Assembly (NCBI RefSeq): GCF_000687555.1
Contig: NZ_JHWJ01000004.1
Coordinates: 248,001-312,000, forward strand
Length of the DNA: 64,000 nt
Origin: [Clostridium] aerotolerans DSM 5434
GTDB taxonomy: Bacteria > Bacillota > Clostridia > Lachnospirales > Lachnospiraceae
Direction of reading: 5' to 3'
Every line of letters starts with the position of its first letter. Within the stretch, counting starts at the first letter, position 1. Below, piece by piece: positions 25,968 through 35,706 of this stretch. A program made the position numbers and the translations under genes. The notes beneath the pieces are model-generated. The model searched no databases and was not told where the DNA came from. It was given only the letters and a program-made list of their open reading frames with translations.

Positions 25968-26741
25968 TTATTCCGTGGCGATGCGGATGGCGCAGCCCAG
26001 TTCTTCACAGTAGGAACAGAATGCATCATCCGGCATCTGATCGGTTAGAATAGAGTCAAACTGACTCACATCTCCAAAGGTCATAAGGGATGCACGGCCA
26101 AACTTTGAGGAATCAGCCAGAAGATAATGCTTCTGGCTTTTTTTAATCGCTGCTTTTTTCACATTATATTCTTCCGTGGAAGCATTGCAGATTCCTGCCT
26201 GTACGGAAATGCCGGTACATGCCATAAAGGCCCGTACAATGTTAAAATCCTCTAAATATTCTACGCAGGAGCTGCCAACAAGAGAGGCAGTATCCCTTTT
26301 TAAGGAACCTGGAAGAACGATTAAGTTGATATTTGGGTAATTCATGGCCTTATTTATGACCTGAACGCTGTTCGTAATCACAGTGACTGTATTCAAATGG
26401 GTCAGATAGTCCACAATATTCATGGTCGTGGTACCACTGTCAATGAATATGATATCCCGTTCTCTCACGTAGGAGGCGGCTAAGGCTGCAATCCGTAATT
26501 TCTTTTGCGCATTCTGATTGGCCCGCTCGTGAAAGGTAATCAGCTCTGGGATAGGAGAAGTGGTTTCTAAGGCAACGACACCTCCGTATACTTTTTCTAC
26601 CGTTCCTCTTGATACCAGTACTTCTAAATCCCTTCGCAGGGTATTTTTTGATATTTCAAAGACTTCACACAGGGTATCTATGGAAGCTGTTTTGTGTTCT
26701 AAAATATATTGTTCCAATTGGTCAATCCGGGAAATTCTCAT
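25968..26741 (-). CDS. DeoR-family transcriptional regulator (probable inositol operon repressor)
   Basis: 257 aa. The N-terminal winged helix-turn-helix includes LEQYILEHKTASIDTLCEVFEISKNTLRRDLEVL. The C-terminal DeoRC sensor domain has DIIFIDSGTTTMNIVDYL and MACTGISVQAGICNAS, the usual phospho-sugar pocket. AAAAGGAG precedes ATG 26741. It is divergent from the inositol operon, the arrangement of IolR, whose known inducer in Bacillus is 2-deoxy-5-keto-D-gluconate 6-phosphate. Identity as IolR is inferred from position. It ends only 3 bp from the GH28 stop codon, with no clear terminator between them. Confidence 0.88.
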   Translation of the reverse strand: MRISRIDQLEQYILEHKTASIDTLCEVFEISKNTLRRDLEVLVSRGTVEKVYGGVVALETTSPIPELITFHERANQNAQKKLRIAALAASYVRERDIIFIDSGTTTMNIVDYLTHLNTVTVITNSVQVINKAMNYPNINLIVLPGSLKRDTASLVGSSCVEYLEDFNIVRAFMACTGISVQAGICNASTEEYNVKKAAIKKSQKHYLLADSSKFGRASLMTFGDVSQFDSILTDQMPDDAFCSYCEELGCAIRIATE

Positions 26742-26865
26742 GCTTTACTCCTTTTATGGCAGCCCCGCAGGCAGCCCTTCTGAGAAAATTATAACAGATG
26801 CACAAAAAAATATCAACAAATAACCAACAAGTGATCATATTAAGGAAAAAAACTGGAAGAATCTC

Positions 26866-26894
26866 TTGACCATCCCCATGAAAAGTGCTAAAAT
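26866..26894 (+). promoter_or_regulatory. Promoter of the inositol operon
   Basis: TTGACC (26866-26871), 17-bp spacer, TAAAAT (26889-26894). The decamer CAACAAATAA occurs on both sides (26814-26823 and 26910-26919), 96 bp apart, and may be the DeoR-type repressor's half-site; that is an inference. Confidence 0.65.
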
Positions 26895-26956
26895 ATAACC
26901 AAAATACAACAACAAATAAATCAAAACATTATCATAAACAGGAAAGGAGCGTAATA

Positions 26957-28111
26957 ATGGGAAGAGAGTTTATTATGCCTGGAACAATCGTCAGCGGAGA
27001 CAATGCCCTCTTTGATGCAAGGGCTCATTTAAAAGAACAGGGGAATAAAGCCCTGATCGTCACCGATGAGGTGATGGTGAAGCTTGGAAATGTGGAAGTA
27101 TTGACCGGGCTTTTAAAAGAAGAGGGAATACTTTATGCTATTTTTGACGGAATTAACGGGGAGCCAACGGATACCATGATTGAAGATGGACTATCCTGTT
27201 ATCAGAAGGAAGGCTGTGACTTCCTCATTGCCCTGGGAGGCGGAAGCCCTATTGATTCCATGAAGGCAATTGCCGCTCTGTCTGCCTGCGGTGGTAACAT
27301 TTCTGATTATATGGGTAAGGTCATAAAGGGAAACCTTCCCCCTATGACAGCCATTCCTACCACAGCAGGAACAGGTTCTGAGGCAACTCAGTTCACCATT
27401 ATTACGGATACGAAAAAGGACATTAAGATGCTGTTAAAGGGTCCTGTCCTCATGCCGGATCTGGCAATCATTGATCCCAGATTCACCATGACGGCTCCGC
27501 CTAAGATCACGGCGGCAACCGGACTTGATGCTCTGACTCATGCCATGGAAGCCTACACCTCAAGAAAGGCTCAGCCTCTGTCTGACTCCTTTGCGTTATC
27601 AGCGGTAAAGAGAATTTTTGCCTGGCTGCCAAAGGCATTTCATGATGGCGAGGATAAAAAGGCAAGAGAAGAGATGTCTCTGGCCGCTTTGGAAGCAGGA
27701 ATTGCATTTAACAATGCATCGGTGACTCTGGTTCACGGTATGAGCCGTCCTATCGGAGCCTTGTTCCACGTTCCTCACGGCATTTCCAATGCCATGCTCT
27801 TAAAGGAATGCTTCCGCTTTGCCCTTGACGGTGCCTATGACCGGTTTGCAGTGATGGCAAGAGAGATCGGGGCAGCAGGGGAAGAGACAGGAGATGAAGA
27901 GGCAGCAAAGGCATTTCTTGACTCAGTCATTGGAATTTTGGATGAGCTTGAGATTCCATCCCTGGCAGGGTACGGCATTGACCGGGAAGCATTCTTTGCA
28001 GTCATTGACAAGATGGCAGGAGATGCCATGGACAGCGGAAGTCCTTCCAATACCAGAAAGGATATGGCAAAGGACGATGTAACCGAAATTTACCGCAGAC
28101 TGTGGGATTGA
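26957..28111 (+). CDS. Iron-containing alcohol dehydrogenase
   Basis: 384 aa group III Fe-ADH. NAD-binding motif ALGGGSPIDSMKAIAAL, then IPTTAGTGSEATQFTIIT. Metal ligands are seen in ATGLDALTHAMEAY (Asp/His) and HGMSRPIGALFHVPHGISNA (His, His). I start at ATG 26957 (MGREFIMPG) behind GGAAAGGAG; the upstream extension is leader. It is the first gene of the inositol operon, a place where a methylmalonate/malonate-semialdehyde dehydrogenase (iolA) might be expected. A reasonable inference is that it reduces malonate semialdehyde to 3-hydroxypropionate using NADH from IolG. Other aldehyde substrates are possible. Confidence 0.9.
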   Translation: MGREFIMPGTIVSGDNALFDARAHLKEQGNKALIVTDEVMVKLGNVEVLTGLLKEEGILYAIFDGINGEPTDTMIEDGLSCYQKEGCDFLIALGGGSPIDSMKAIAALSACGGNISDYMGKVIKGNLPPMTAIPTTAGTGSEATQFTIITDTKKDIKMLLKGPVLMPDLAIIDPRFTMTAPPKITAATGLDALTHAMEAYTSRKAQPLSDSFALSAVKRIFAWLPKAFHDGEDKKAREEMSLAALEAGIAFNNASVTLVHGMSRPIGALFHVPHGISNAMLLKECFRFALDGAYDRFAVMAREIGAAGEETGDEEAAKAFLDSVIGILDELEIPSLAGYGIDREAFFAVIDKMAGDAMDSGSPSNTRKDMAKDDVTEIYRRLWD

Positions 28112-28133
28112 CCTGGGGATAAAGGAGAAGAGT

Positions 28134-28979
28134 ATGGCATTAGTAAAGATGAAGGAATTGCTTTTACAGGCGAAGGAAGAAAACCGGGCCGTGGGAGCCT
28201 TCAGCGTGGGGAATCTTGAGATGGTAAAGGGAGCGGTGAAAGCGGCAGAGGATTACAATACCCCTATCATTTTACAGATAGCGGAAGTAAGGCTTCCTCA
28301 TTCTCCCCTGGCTCTTATGGGGCCTATGATGGTGGAAGCAGCAAAAAAATCCTCCGTTCCCATTGCCGTTCATTTAGATCACGGGAAGTCCCTGGAAGTA
28401 CTTTCTCAGGCACTTGCCTATGGGTTTACTTCTATTATGATGGACGGCTCCACTCTTCCTTTTGAAGAAAATATAGAAATGACCTTGCAGGCAGTTGAAC
28501 TGGCAAAAAAATACGGCGCAACCGTGGAAGCGGAGCTTGGTCTGGTGGGTGGAAGTGAGGATGGCAAGACCGATGAAGGAATTCGCTGCACAAACCCACA
28601 GGATGCCAAAGTCTTTTTAGAACGGACGGGAGTGGATGCGCTGGCTGTTGCCATTGGCAATGCCCATGGCAATTATCCCGTGGCACCACGATTAGCCTTT
28701 GATGTATTAGAAGCCATTGATAAGATAACCAGTGTACCTTTGGTGCTTCATGGGGGAACCGGAATCACACCGGAGGATTTTAGAAAAGCCATATCCCTTG
28801 GGATTCGGAAAATAAACATTGCCACCGCAAGCTTTGACAGCCTGACCAGAGAAGCCATTAACTATCTGGACAGTGACGGAAAGCATGATTATTTTGGCTT
28901 AAATGAAGCAATGGTAAAGGGAGTTTATGATAATGTAACACAGCATATCCGCATTTTTAACTGTGCAGAGCCGCTGTAA
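28134..28979 (+). CDS. iolJ: Class II aldolase, probable 6-phospho-5-dehydro-2-deoxy-D-gluconate aldolase
   Basis: 281 aa zinc-dependent aldolase of the FbaA/GatY/IolJ family. Zinc ligands lie in VAVHLDHGKSLE (His) and VLHGGTGI (His). The phosphate-binding and catalytic regions are EAELGLVGGSEDG and GIRKINIATAS. In inositol breakdown IolJ splits 2-deoxy-5-keto-gluconate 6-phosphate into dihydroxyacetone phosphate and malonate semialdehyde. The family assignment is from sequence; the IolJ specificity rests on its place next to iolC. A tagatose- or fructose-bisphosphate aldolase cannot be excluded from motifs alone. AGGAGA precedes ATG 28134. Confidence 0.85.
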   Translation: MALVKMKELLLQAKEENRAVGAFSVGNLEMVKGAVKAAEDYNTPIILQIAEVRLPHSPLALMGPMMVEAAKKSSVPIAVHLDHGKSLEVLSQALAYGFTSIMMDGSTLPFEENIEMTLQAVELAKKYGATVEAELGLVGGSEDGKTDEGIRCTNPQDAKVFLERTGVDALAVAIGNAHGNYPVAPRLAFDVLEAIDKITSVPLVLHGGTGITPEDFRKAISLGIRKINIATASFDSLTREAINYLDSDGKHDYFGLNEAMVKGVYDNVTQHIRIFNCAEPL

Positions 28980-28993
28980 TCAGGAGGGAAAGC

Positions 28994-30010
28994 ATGCAGT
29001 ATATAACATTTGATGAAAAGAGACCTATGGATTTAGTCCTGCTGGGCAGAGTGGCAGTTGATTTTAACCCGGTGGATTACTTCCATCCCTTAGCAGAGTG
29101 CACCACATTTAAAAAGTATGTGGGCGGTTCTCCGGCAAACATAGCGGTTGGTGTATCAAGACATGGATTAAAGGCAGGATTTTTCGCAAGAGTGTCTGAC
29201 GACCAGTTCGGAGACTTTGTTACAGACTTTTTCAAAAAAGAAGGAATTGACGTAACCAGAATCCGCCGCTGTGAACACGGAGAAAAGATCGGTCTGACCT
29301 TTACAGAAATCTTATCCCCAACAGAAAGCAGTATCTTAATGTATCGCAACTGCATTGCCGATTTGCAGTTAAGTCCGGCGGATATTGATGAAGATTATAT
29401 AAAGAATGCAAAAGCAATCTTGATTTCAGGAACTTCCCTGGCAGCCAGTCCGTCAAGAGAAGCAGCTCTTAAGGCTGTGATGCTGGCTAAGAGAAATAAC
29501 ACAGTTATCATTTTTGATATTGATTACCGCCCCTATAACTGGGTCAGTGAAGATGAGATATCCATCTACTATTCCATGGTAGCAAAAGAAGCGGATATTA
29601 TCATGGGCTCCAGAGAGGAATTTAACTTAACAGAACGCCTTATTGAGGAAGGTCGCTCTGATAAGGAGAGTGCAGCGGCATGGCATAAGGAACGGGCAAA
29701 GATTGTCATCATTAAGCATGGCAAGGAAGGCTCCACCGCTTATACAAACGACGGCAACAGTTACAGCATTAAGCCATTCCCGGTGACTGCCTTAAAATCC
29801 TTTGGCGGCGGTGACGGATATGGTTCCGGTTTCTTATATGGTCTGTTTGAAGGCTGGGAGATGATCGACTGTCTGGAATTTGGCAGCGCGGAAGCAGCCA
29901 TGATGGTGGCCAGCCACTCCTGTTCCGAGGATCTTCCGGGACCGGATGAGGTTCGTGCATTCATTAAAGAAAGCAAGGAAAAATACGGCGAAATGATCGC
30001 CAGAGCATAA
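28994..30010 (+). CDS. iolC: 5-dehydro-2-deoxygluconokinase
   Basis: 338 aa PfkB-family sugar kinase. The N-terminus [21 protein letters not shown] is characteristic of IolC. The [20 protein letters not shown] stretch (PfkB signature 1 region) and [15 protein letters not shown] (signature 2, containing the catalytic Asp) follow. It phosphorylates 5-dehydro-2-deoxy-D-gluconate, the product of IolB, to make the IolJ substrate. CAGGAGGG lies just before ATG 28994, 15 bp after the aldolase gene. Confidence 0.93.
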   Translation: MQYITFDEKRPMDLVLLGRVAVDFNPVDYFHPLAECTTFKKYVGGSPANIAVGVSRHGLKAGFFARVSDDQFGDFVTDFFKKEGIDVTRIRRCEHGEKIGLTFTEILSPTESSILMYRNCIADLQLSPADIDEDYIKNAKAILISGTSLAASPSREAALKAVMLAKRNNTVIIFDIDYRPYNWVSEDEISIYYSMVAKEADIIMGSREEFNLTERLIEEGRSDKESAAAWHKERAKIVIIKHGKEGSTAYTNDGNSYSIKPFPVTALKSFGGGDGYGSGFLYGLFEGWEMIDCLEFGSAEAAMMVASHSCSEDLPGPDEVRAFIKESKEKYGEMIARA

Positions 30011-30029
30011 AGAAGGGAGACAACGTGTT

Positions 30030-31958
30030 ATGGGGTACACCAAAATGACGGTTGCACAGGCCTTAGTAAAGTTCCTGGATAACCAGTATGTGGAACGGGA
30101 TGGAGAAGTAACAAAGTTTGTAGAAGGAGTCTTCACCATCTTCGGTCACGGAATCGTGGTAGGGTTAGGCCAGGCCTTAGACGAGAATCCAGGAAGCTTA
30201 AAGGTATATCAGGGACGAAACGAGCAGGGAATGGCTCATGTGGCAGCAGGCTATGCCAAACAGAACAACCGGAAAAAGATCATCGCCTGTTCTTCCTCCA
30301 TCGGACCGGGAGCTGCCAATATGGTAACAGCAGCAGCCTGTGCTACCGTTAATAATATTCCTCTTCTCCTCCTTCCAGGAGATACTTATGCCACCAGACA
30401 GCCGGATCCTGTGCTGCAGCAGTTAGAGCAGAGCTACGGCCCGTCCATCACCACCAACGACGCCTTCCGTCCTGTGTGTAAGTTCTGGGACCGTATCGTT
30501 CGACCGGAGCAGCTGATGTCAACCATGATTAACGCTATGCGTGTCCTCACGGACCCGGCTGAGACAGGTGCGGTATGTGTGGCTCTTTCTCAGGACGCAG
30601 AAGGTGAAGCTTATGAGTACCCGGATTATTTCTTTGAGAAACGGGTTCACAGAATCTCCCGTCCAGTACCGACTGAGGCTGATTTAAAAGATTTGACCGC
30701 TATGATCGTAAGCAGCAAAAAGCCTATGATCATCTGCGGCGGCGGTGTGAGGTATTCTGAGGCTGGGGAAGAGCTGATGAAATTCTGTGAGACCTTCCGC
30801 ATTCCATTTGCGGAGACTCAGTCAGGAAAGAGCGCCTGTAAGTCCTCTCACCCTTATAATCTTGGGGGCCTTGGGGTTACCGGTAACTTGTCTGCAAACA
30901 CCATTGCTGAAGAAGCTGATTTAATCATTTCCGTGGGAAGCCGTTTGTCTGACTTTACCACTGGCTCAAAGAACCAGTTTAAGAATCCAGAAGTGAAGAT
31001 AGCTTCCATTAATATTTCCAGATTCCATGCTTACAAAATGGATTCCCTTCCCGTAGTGGCAGATGCGAAAGCAGCCCTTGAAGTTCTTTCTAAGAGCCTG
31101 AAGGAAAAAGGCTATATATCAGCTTACAATTGTGAGATTGAGGAAGCGAAGAAAGCCTGGGACGAAGAGATGGAGCGTCTTTCCAACTACTGCTATGACG
31201 ATGATTTTGAGCCGATTGTAAAAGCCAGAAATCCAGTATCCATCGAGGAATTCGTAGAGCTTACAGGTGGTGTCATCACGCAGACAGCAGCAATCTCTTT
31301 AATCCGCAAAGAAATTGATCCTGACGCCATTGTCATCGGTGCTTCCGGAAGTCTTCCAGGCTGCTTACAGAGAATGTGGACCACAGATCAAAAGGATGCC
31401 TACCACATGGAATACGGTTATTCCTGTATGGGCTATGAGATCGCAGCAAGCCTGGGAGCCAAGATGGCCTCTCCGAACCAGGAGGTATACTCCATGTGCG
31501 GCGATGGAAGCTTCCAGATGCTTCACAGTGAGCTTGCCACCTCATTGCAGGAAGGCATGAAGATCAATGTTTTATTGTTTGATAACTGCGGCTTTGGCTG
31601 CATCAACAATCTCCAGATGTCAAACGGAATCGGAAACCTGGCTACAGAATTCCGTTACCGTGGTGAAGATGGAACCTTAAACGGCGGACTGATCCCAGTG
31701 GATTATGCCAAGGTCTGTGAAGGATATGGGGTTAAGACCTACACAGCAAAAACACTGGAGGAATTAAAGGAAGCGCTTGCGGATGCCAAGAAGCAGACCG
31801 TATCTACTTTAATTGATATCAAGGTACTTCCAAAGACCATGACAGAAGGTTACAAGTCCTGGTGGAATGTAGGCCTTGCAAGCGTAACAGGAATTGAAGG
31901 GCAGCAAAAAGCGTATGAAAATCTGATTGAAAACCGCGGAAAAGCCAGGCGGTATTAA
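30030..31958 (+). CDS. iolD: 3D-(3,5/4)-trihydroxycyclohexane-1,2-dione hydrolase
   Basis: 642 aa ThDP-dependent enzyme of the acetolactate synthase fold, which opens the cyclohexanedione ring to 5-deoxy-glucuronate. The N-terminus has [20 protein letters not shown], where the conserved Glu activates ThDP. A central domain follows ([18 protein letters not shown]). The C-terminal ThDP/Mg motif starts at MCGDGSFQM and ends at [15 protein letters not shown]. The length matches IolD rather than acetolactate synthase. AAGGGAG precedes ATG 30030; iolE follows after 27 bp. Confidence 0.96.
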   Translation: MGYTKMTVAQALVKFLDNQYVERDGEVTKFVEGVFTIFGHGIVVGLGQALDENPGSLKVYQGRNEQGMAHVAAGYAKQNNRKKIIACSSSIGPGAANMVTAAACATVNNIPLLLLPGDTYATRQPDPVLQQLEQSYGPSITTNDAFRPVCKFWDRIVRPEQLMSTMINAMRVLTDPAETGAVCVALSQDAEGEAYEYPDYFFEKRVHRISRPVPTEADLKDLTAMIVSSKKPMIICGGGVRYSEAGEELMKFCETFRIPFAETQSGKSACKSSHPYNLGGLGVTGNLSANTIAEEADLIISVGSRLSDFTTGSKNQFKNPEVKIASINISRFHAYKMDSLPVVADAKAALEVLSKSLKEKGYISAYNCEIEEAKKAWDEEMERLSNYCYDDDFEPIVKARNPVSIEEFVELTGGVITQTAAISLIRKEIDPDAIVIGASGSLPGCLQRMWTTDQKDAYHMEYGYSCMGYEIAASLGAKMASPNQEVYSMCGDGSFQMLHSELATSLQEGMKINVLLFDNCGFGCINNLQMSNGIGNLATEFRYRGEDGTLNGGLIPVDYAKVCEGYGVKTYTAKTLEELKEALADAKKQTVSTLIDIKVLPKTMTEGYKSWWNVGLASVTGIEGQQKAYENLIENRGKARRY

Positions 31959-31985
31959 ATAATATAACAGGGAAGGGATACCGAT

Positions 31986-32885
31986 ATGTTAAACAAGGAG
32001 AAAGTAAAATTAGGAATCGCACCAATCGCATGGACCAATGATGATCTTCCAGATCTTGGAGGGGAGAATACCTTTGAGCAGTGTGTCAGTGAAATGGCAC
32101 TGGCCGGGTTTACAGGCTCTGAGGTAGGAAATAAATACCCAAGAGATGTAGAGGTATTAAAAAAAGCTCTTAATTTAAGAGGCGTAGAGATCTGCAACGC
32201 ATGGTTTTCCACCTTCTTAATCAGCAAGCCTTACGAAGAGACAGAAGCAGAATTTAAAAAGCATGTGGCATTCCTTGCAGCCATGGGCGCAAAGGTAGTA
32301 GGGGTCTCCGAACAGAGCTACAGCACCCAGGGAATTCAGGATCAGCCAGTTTTCGAAGGAAAGCATGAGATGGATGATAGGGAATGGGATCTCTTATGTG
32401 ACGGTCTGAACCGTCTTGGAAAGGTATCCAAAGAGGAATACGGCGTTGCTCTTACCTTCCACCATCACATGGGAACCGTTGTTCAGAGTGCCAAAGAAGT
32501 AGAGCGTATGATGGCAGGCACTGACCCGGAATACGTAAGCCTTCTTTTTGACAGCGGTCACTTTGCTTACTGCGACGAAGACCCGGTTGAAATGGTCACA
32601 AAGTATGTAAACCGCATCAAACATGTACATTTAAAGGATATCCGTCCCGAAGTAGTAAAGCAGGTAAGAGAAGAGAAGATGAGCTTCCTGGCAGGCGTGA
32701 GAGCCGGTGCTTTCACCATTCCAGGAGATGGCTGCGTAAACTTTGATCCTATTTTCAAGGTATTAGAGGACGCCTCCTATGAAGGCTATATGGTGGTTGA
32801 GGCAGAGCAGGATCCAGCAAAAGCTAACCCATTAGAATACGCCATCAATGCAAGAAAATTCATCGCAGAAAAAACTGGTCTTTAA
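31986..32885 (+). CDS. iolE: Inosose dehydratase
   Basis: 299 aa TIM-barrel metalloenzyme that dehydrates 2-keto-myo-inositol to the diketone used by IolD. The N-terminus LGIAPIAWTNDDLPDLGGE is diagnostic. Metal and active-site residues appear in LTFHHHMGTVVQ, SLLFDSGHFAYC, VHLKDIRP and MVVEAEQD. The length is normal, and a ribosome site (AGGGA) precedes ATG 31986. Confidence 0.96.
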   Translation: MLNKEKVKLGIAPIAWTNDDLPDLGGENTFEQCVSEMALAGFTGSEVGNKYPRDVEVLKKALNLRGVEICNAWFSTFLISKPYEETEAEFKKHVAFLAAMGAKVVGVSEQSYSTQGIQDQPVFEGKHEMDDREWDLLCDGLNRLGKVSKEEYGVALTFHHHMGTVVQSAKEVERMMAGTDPEYVSLLFDSGHFAYCDEDPVEMVTKYVNRIKHVHLKDIRPEVVKQVREEKMSFLAGVRAGAFTIPGDGCVNFDPIFKVLEDASYEGYMVVEAEQDPAKANPLEYAINARKFIAEKTGL

Positions 32886-32915
32886 TCCATCAAACAATAA
32901 AAGGAGAAGAATATT

Positions 32916-33929
32916 ATGGTAACCGTAGGAATTATCGGAGCAGGAAGAATCGGAAAGGTTCATACTACTAGCATCTGCAACATTGTTAAAAATGCAACAA
33001 TCAAGACCATTGCTGACCCATTTATGAACGAAGAAACTGCTGAGTGGGCAAAGAGCATGGGCGTTACTCATACCACCAAGGATTACAAGGAAATTTTAGC
33101 TGACCCGGAGATTGATGCTGTACTTATTTGTTCTTCCACAAACACTCATTCTCCAATTTCTGTGGAAGCAATCAAAGCTGGAAAACATGTATTCTGCGAA
33201 AAACCAATCGACCATGACATTGATAAAATCAAAGAAGTTATTGATGCATTAAAGGACAGCAAGGTAAAATACCAGGTTGGCTTTAACCGCCGCTTTGACC
33301 ATAACTTTGAAGCAGTGAAAAATGCAGTGGTAGCTGGAAAAATCGGTGAGCCTCATATCATCAAGGTGACCTCCAGAGATCCAGAGCCGCCAAGTGCAGA
33401 GTACGCAGCTGTTTCCGGTGGTATGTTCCTTGATATGACCATTCATGATTTTGATATGGTTCGTTTCCTTGCAGGATGTGATGCAGAAGAAATTTATGTA
33501 CAGTCAGCTGTCCTCGTTGATCCGGCCATTGGAGAAGCAGGCGATGTGGATACCGCAGTCATTACCATTAAGATGGAAAATGGTGCCATTGCTGTGATCG
33601 ACAACTCCAGAAAAGCAGTTTACGGCTATGACCAGAGAGCAGAAGTATTTGGCTCCAAGGGCATGGTAGCAACTGCCAATGACACCGAATCCAGTGCTGT
33701 ATTAAGCACCGCTGACGGCGTGACTGGTGAAAAGCCGCTTTACTTCTTCTTAGAGCGTTACATGCAGTCCTTCGCAAAAGAGGTAAACTGCTTTATCGAT
33801 GCCATTGAACATAATACGGATACTCCTCTTGGTGTATTAGACGGATTAAAGCCAGTTCTTATGGGAATCGCAGCAAAGAAATCCGTAGAGGAACACAGAC
33901 CAGTTAAGATATCAGAAATCACAATGTAA
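32916..33929 (+). CDS. iolG: myo-Inositol 2-dehydrogenase
   Basis: 337 aa Gfo/Idh/MocA-family NAD-dependent dehydrogenase that starts inositol catabolism. Rossmann motif VGIIGAGRIGKVHT, then ICSSTNTHSPI, the EKP motif FCEKPIDHDIDKI with the catalytic Lys, and GGMFLDMTIHDFDMVRFL carrying the active-site Asp/His pair. NRRFDHNF is typical of IolG. AAAGGAGAAG precedes ATG 32916. Specificity for myo- versus scyllo- or chiro-inositol cannot be read from sequence; the operon context makes inositol firm. Confidence 0.95.
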   Translation: MVTVGIIGAGRIGKVHTTSICNIVKNATIKTIADPFMNEETAEWAKSMGVTHTTKDYKEILADPEIDAVLICSSTNTHSPISVEAIKAGKHVFCEKPIDHDIDKIKEVIDALKDSKVKYQVGFNRRFDHNFEAVKNAVVAGKIGEPHIIKVTSRDPEPPSAEYAAVSGGMFLDMTIHDFDMVRFLAGCDAEEIYVQSAVLVDPAIGEAGDVDTAVITIKMENGAIAVIDNSRKAVYGYDQRAEVFGSKGMVATANDTESSAVLSTADGVTGEKPLYFFLERYMQSFAKEVNCFIDAIEHNTDTPLGVLDGLKPVLMGIAAKKSVEEHRPVKISEITM

Positions 33930-33956
33930 GAGCCACAAAGGGAGAAAGGAGCTTTC

Positions 33957-34733
33957 ATGAGCGAATTATTCAGCTACCCGGAGTTTGACAAGGACGGAAT
34001 TAAAGTCCTTTGCAAAGCCGGTGATGCGAACAATGATATGTTAATGGACATTGCTGTCTATGAACTAAAAAATGGAGAGGAACGTACCTTTGCCTATTCC
34101 CAGAATGAGATGGCAGTCCTTTTACTTACGGGAGAAGTCACCTTTTCCTGGGAAGGGAAGGAAGAGAGCGGAAAGCGTACCAGCCTCATTGAGGAAGGCC
34201 CTTACTGTCTTCATGTATGCAAGGGAATGTCAGTGAAGGTATCTGCAAAGGCTGACAGCCAGATTCTCGTTCAGTGCACGGAAAATGAGACCATCTTTGA
34301 AAGCGTGTTCTACCGCCCCAGTGACTGCACCAATGATATCTTTGGTGAGGGATTATGGGAAAATAAAATGAAGCGTACGGTCCGCACCATCTTCGACTAC
34401 AGCAATGCTCCTTATTCCAATATGGTAAACGGAGAAGTAATCACCCATCAGGGCGGCTGGTCCAGCTACACCCCCCACGAGCATCCCCAGCCAGAGGTAT
34501 ATTACTATAGTTATGAGCGACCAGAGGGCTTTGGAGCCTGTTTTATCGGCGAAGAGGCATTTAAGATTAAGGACGGAAGCTGCGCGAAGATTCCAGGAGG
34601 AAAGACCCACCCCCAGACAACCGCACCCGGATTCCCCATGTATTACTGCTGGATGATCCGCCACCTTCCGGGTAATCCCTGGACAACCAGAGTAGACGAT
34701 CCAAGATACAACTGGATCAAAGACGTGAAATAA
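33957..34733 (+). CDS. iolB: 5-deoxy-glucuronate isomerase
   Basis: 258 aa bicupin protein that isomerises 5-deoxy-D-glucuronate to 5-dehydro-2-deoxy-D-gluconate, the IolC substrate. Diagnostic stretches are VRTIFDYSNAPYSNMVNGEV and GGWSSYTPHEHPQPEVYYY, with metal-binding His and Glu. GGKTHPQTTAPGFPMYYCW and the C-terminal WTTRVDDPRYNW also match. AGAAAGGAG precedes ATG 33957. Last gene of the inositol operon; a terminator follows. Confidence 0.96.
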   Translation: MSELFSYPEFDKDGIKVLCKAGDANNDMLMDIAVYELKNGEERTFAYSQNEMAVLLLTGEVTFSWEGKEESGKRTSLIEEGPYCLHVCKGMSVKVSAKADSQILVQCTENETIFESVFYRPSDCTNDIFGEGLWENKMKRTVRTIFDYSNAPYSNMVNGEVITHQGGWSSYTPHEHPQPEVYYYSYERPEGFGACFIGEEAFKIKDGSCAKIPGGKTHPQTTAPGFPMYYCWMIRHLPGNPWTTRVDDPRYNWIKDVK

Positions 34734-34736
34734 AGA

Positions 34737-34780
34737 GTGGAGAGATGCTTGTGTCCCAGCAGGCATCTCTCTACTTTTAT
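34737..34780 (+). terminator. Intrinsic terminator of the inositol operon
   Basis: GTGGAGAGATGC (34737-34748) pairs with GCATCTCTCTAC (34763-34774), followed by TTTTAT. Confidence 0.87.
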
Positions 34781-34938
34781 ATATTTCCTCTTAACTTTTA
34801 CATAAAAAGGCCGAATACAAAAAGTGCATAGTTATTGAAGAGAGAAACGCAAATTCTGCGCTGACGTTTTCAATCAAACATGTTAAATTAGTAGCATATT
34901 TATAACATAACAGCTTTATACAGAAAAGGGGTATCGTA

Positions 34939-35631
34939 ATGGTTCATGTTCAACAAATGCTGGCGGCGGTAATCGAAAAGTATGAACTCGGTTATCAGAC
35001 CAGTTTGTTTTTAAGGATTGTTGTGGCAGGGGTATTCGGATATCTCATTGGATATGAGAGAAAAAGCCGTTATAAAGGAGCAGGAATGAGGACCCATGCC
35101 ATCGTTGCCATGGGAGCTGCTCTCATGATGGTGGTCTCCAAGTATGGATTCAGGGACATTCCTAATTTTGATGCATCAAGAATTGCTGCCCAGATCGTTT
35201 CCGGAATTGGTTTTTTGGGAGCTGGTGTCATCTTCATCAAGAATAACTCCGTAAGCGGGCTGACCACAGCCGCCGGTATCTGGGCAACGGCAGGAGTCGG
35301 TATGGCCATCGGTGCCGGTTGCTATTACATGGGAGGAGGAGCCAGCCTGCTTCTTATCTTTACGCAGATCATACTTCACGATGTGCCATTTTTAGCCAAG
35401 GAGCCATACCGGAGTATGTTAAAGATCAGCACCTCTCATTATGACTCATTAATCAAAGATCTTTTTAATATGCTAGGCGAAGAAAAGATTCGTGTGCTAA
35501 ATGTGAAAATCGGAAAATCAAAGGACATCACCAAGGTAGAGCTGGACCTTCTCTATCCGGCAGGATATGAGAAAAATGACCTGATCCTCAAATGGTCTGC
35601 AGACAAACGAATCGAATCCATTAACGGTTAA
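34939..35631 (+). CDS. MgtC/SapB-family membrane protein
   Basis: 230 aa. The N-terminal half has four or five membrane helices with the family motifs GYLIGYERKSRYKGAGMRTH, SRIAAQIVSGIGFLGAGVI and GLTTAAGIWATAGVGMAIG. The C-terminal 90 residues are a soluble ACT-like domain (SHYDSLIKDLFNMLG). MgtC proteins are linked to Mg2+ limitation and membrane-potential control in some bacteria; the role here is unknown. No M-box riboswitch is visible in the 158 bases between the iol terminator and this gene. AAAAGGGG precedes ATG 34939. Confidence 0.92.
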   Translation: MVHVQQMLAAVIEKYELGYQTSLFLRIVVAGVFGYLIGYERKSRYKGAGMRTHAIVAMGAALMMVVSKYGFRDIPNFDASRIAAQIVSGIGFLGAGVIFIKNNSVSGLTTAAGIWATAGVGMAIGAGCYYMGGGASLLLIFTQIILHDVPFLAKEPYRSMLKISTSHYDSLIKDLFNMLGEEKIRVLNVKIGKSKDITKVELDLLYPAGYEKNDLILKWSADKRIESING

Positions 35632-35706
35632 ATTCAGGTTGAAGCCTCTATTTCAGGGGAATATAATAGACGTTAACCAGGACAATCAGAAAAAAGCAGG
35701 ATAAAA

